Shown here: positions 63,022-64,000 of the stretch, one piece after another
Numbering within the stretch: the stretch's first letter is position 1
Layout: the number at the start of each line of letters is the position of its first letter
From: Candidatus Methanoperedens nitratireducens
GTDB taxonomy: Archaea > Halobacteriota > Methanosarcinia > Methanosarcinales > Methanoperedenaceae
DNA: 64,000 nucleotides
NCBI GenBank assembly: GCA_020724545.1
Contig: DYGR01000008.1
Span: forward strand, 1 to 64,000
Direction of reading: 5' to 3'
Program-made: the position numbers and the translations under genes
Notes under the pieces: model-generated
The model's input: the letters and a program-made list of their open reading frames with translations, nothing else
Told to the model about the DNA's origin: nothing
Databases searched by the model: none

Positions 63022-63585
63022 ATGGCTTTTGCAGTCTGGTTCACAGGTATTCCCGGCAGCGGGAAAACAGTTATTGCATCCCGCACATCAACCTTACTCA
63101 AGCAAAAAGGTATCGATGTCAGGACCCTTCAGCTTGATGAAATACGCCGCATCCTTACCCCGCATCCCAGATATACGGATGAGGAGAGGGATATTGTCTA
63201 TGCATCCCTTGGCTATATGGCAAAACTCCTGACCGAGTGTGATATGAATGTCTTTATCGATGCCACTGCGAACAGGAGAAAATACCGCGATACAGCGCGC
63301 AAGATCATCCCGAAGTTCGCAGAGGTGTATATCCGCTGCCCTATCCAGGTATGCATGGAGCGCGAGGCCAGAAGGAAGGCTGTTTTTTCACCAAAGGATA
63401 TATACAAAAAATCAGCGCGGCCAGGCGCCACTGTCCCGGGTGTTAACATCCCATATGAGGAACCCCTCAGACCTGAGGTAGTAATCGACAGTGATAAAAT
63501 GACGCCTGATGAGGCTGCAAAAAAAGTGGCAGATGCTATTATTGCTCTTTTTGGAGAGATAAATGAACATGAACATGGAAATTGA
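63022..63585 (+). CDS. adenylylsulfate kinase-like P-loop kinase
   Basis: A 187-aa kinase similar to CysC: WFTGIPGSGKTVIA is Walker A, QLDEIRRILTPHPRYTDEER the substrate-binding region, DATANRRKYRDTARKIIP and RCPIQVCMEREARRK follow as in APS kinases. The tail PGVNIPYEEPLRPEVVIDSD also matches. It would make PAPS from APS; related archaeal proteins phosphorylate other adenylylated or small substrates, so a different target is possible. It overlaps the next gene by 23 bases and forms an operon with the APH-fold kinase. Confidence 0.85.
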   Translation: MAFAVWFTGIPGSGKTVIASRTSTLLKQKGIDVRTLQLDEIRRILTPHPRYTDEERDIVYASLGYMAKLLTECDMNVFIDATANRRKYRDTARKIIPKFAEVYIRCPIQVCMEREARRKAVFSPKDIYKKSARPGATVPGVNIPYEEPLRPEVVIDSDKMTPDEAAKKVADAIIALFGEINEHEHGN

Positions 63586-64000
63586 GACCCTCATCGAGAT
63601 AGGAATCGAGATCAGGGATGAAGTAAGATCCTTCATCCACGAGAACGTGGATTATGGAGAGATGGTCGTGCGGCGGCCAAAGGATATCACTCGCAGGATC
63701 GATATGACTGCTGAGCGGGCTCTTGATGATGCGCTTTTAAATCGAGGGCTGTCAGCGAGGATAATATCAGAGGAGCTTGGCGACCGTATTATCGGGAAAA
63801 AACCTGATTTCATGCTGGTTTTCGATCCTATCGATGGCTCCACGAATGCCACATGCGGTATCCCTTTTTTCTGCACATCGCTTGCATACACTGAAAAAAC
63901 GGATGTAGCCACATTCGAGGATATAAGCATGGCCGTGATATGCGATATACAGGGGAATATATACCATGCTGTACATGGAAAAGGTGCATTTTTAAACGGT
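63563..64000 (+). CDS. inositol monophosphatase/FBPase-family phosphatase, 5' part
   Basis: The gene starts at ATG 63563, six bases after GGAG and inside the end of the kinase gene, and runs off the window after 146 codons. SEELGD (first metal site) and LVFDPIDGSTNATCGIPFF (second metal site) are the Mg-dependent phosphatase signature of the IMPase/FBPase/CysQ superfamily. In euryarchaea such enzymes act on inositol-1-phosphate and fructose-1,6-bisphosphate. Next to an APS-kinase-like gene, hydrolysis of 3'-phosphoadenosine phosphate is another option. Confidence 0.9.
   Translation, partial: MNMNMEIETLIEIGIEIRDEVRSFIHENVDYGEMVVRRPKDITRRIDMTAERALDDALLNRGLSARIISEELGDRIIGKKPDFMLVFDPIDGSTNATCGIPFFCTSLAYTEKTDVATFEDISMAVICDIQGNIYHAVHGKGAFLNG

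Overview
The window looks like a piece of an anaerobic euryarchaeal chromosome from the Methanosarcinales/ANME side of the tree; a Candidatus Methanoperedens-like (ANME-2d) genome is my best guess. The archaeal part is firm: EF-1alpha, ribosomal protein S10, an RPA-type single-strand binding protein with its RPA-associated partner, and the replication factor C small subunit. Three genes for coenzyme F430 synthesis (cfbD, cfbC, cfbB) tie it to methanogens or anaerobic methane/alkane oxidisers, and a FilR1-type regulator and an AcnB-type aconitase fit that group. The genus is inference only; no rRNA or mcr gene lies in the window.

Layout. 1-16 kb is an accessory stress and metal region: a partial alpha/beta hydrolase, two flavin disulfide reductases (one MerA-like with a C-terminal Cys-Cys), glutaredoxin, thioredoxin, rubredoxin-like and zinc-finger miniproteins, a P460-like haem lipoprotein, an HxlR regulator facing a P1B-type ATPase with an unusual YPC metal motif, an Fe-S flavoprotein, a truncated patatin, a dehalogenase-fold hydrolase and a 3-hydroxyacyl-CoA dehydrogenase. 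Gene debris (a cupredoxin tail and a duplicated thioredoxin tail) lies at 5.7-6.0 kb. 16-24 kb holds a three-HMA copper ATPase, a FilR1 regulator, a UbiA homologue, a secreted alpha-lytic-type serine protease with a lipoprotein, and a flippase-like membrane protein. 24.6-29.9 kb holds purC facing cfbD-cfbC-cfbB-pdxT, with a DUF2283 gene framed by inverted repeats inserted between cfbC and cfbB.

30-36 kb is a decayed type I restriction-modification locus: hsdS, a DUF1016 nuclease, 5'-truncated hsdM, and hsdR broken by an internal deletion. It contains a nested set of inverted repeats related to those in the cfb operon. 36.3-39.5 kb encodes AcnB and a DUF5803-type lipoprotein. 39.6-46.2 kb is the most distinctive block: two paralogous FMN-type glutamate-synthase-like oxidoreductases flank a NuoE/NuoF/HoxU-like NAD(P)H-oxidising module, with two 29-bp direct repeats in the divergent promoter region. 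This could be a soluble flavin/Fe-S oxidoreductase of unknown substrate. 46.2-47.0 kb is a gene graveyard (ABC ATPase and beta-propeller fragments).

47-64 kb is mostly housekeeping: an O-methyltransferase, a PfpI protein, a phosphodiesterase with a VTT-type membrane protein, S10/EF-1alpha, a DUF1858 redox protein, a carbamate kinase/RPA-associated/RPA operon, two winged-helix regulators, a small export protein overlapping rfcS, and ahcY. A stand-alone IS200/IS605-type tnpB sits after ahcY, followed by an APH-fold kinase, an APS-kinase-like protein and an inositol-monophosphatase-family gene that runs off the end. I saw no tRNA, rRNA or CRISPR array.
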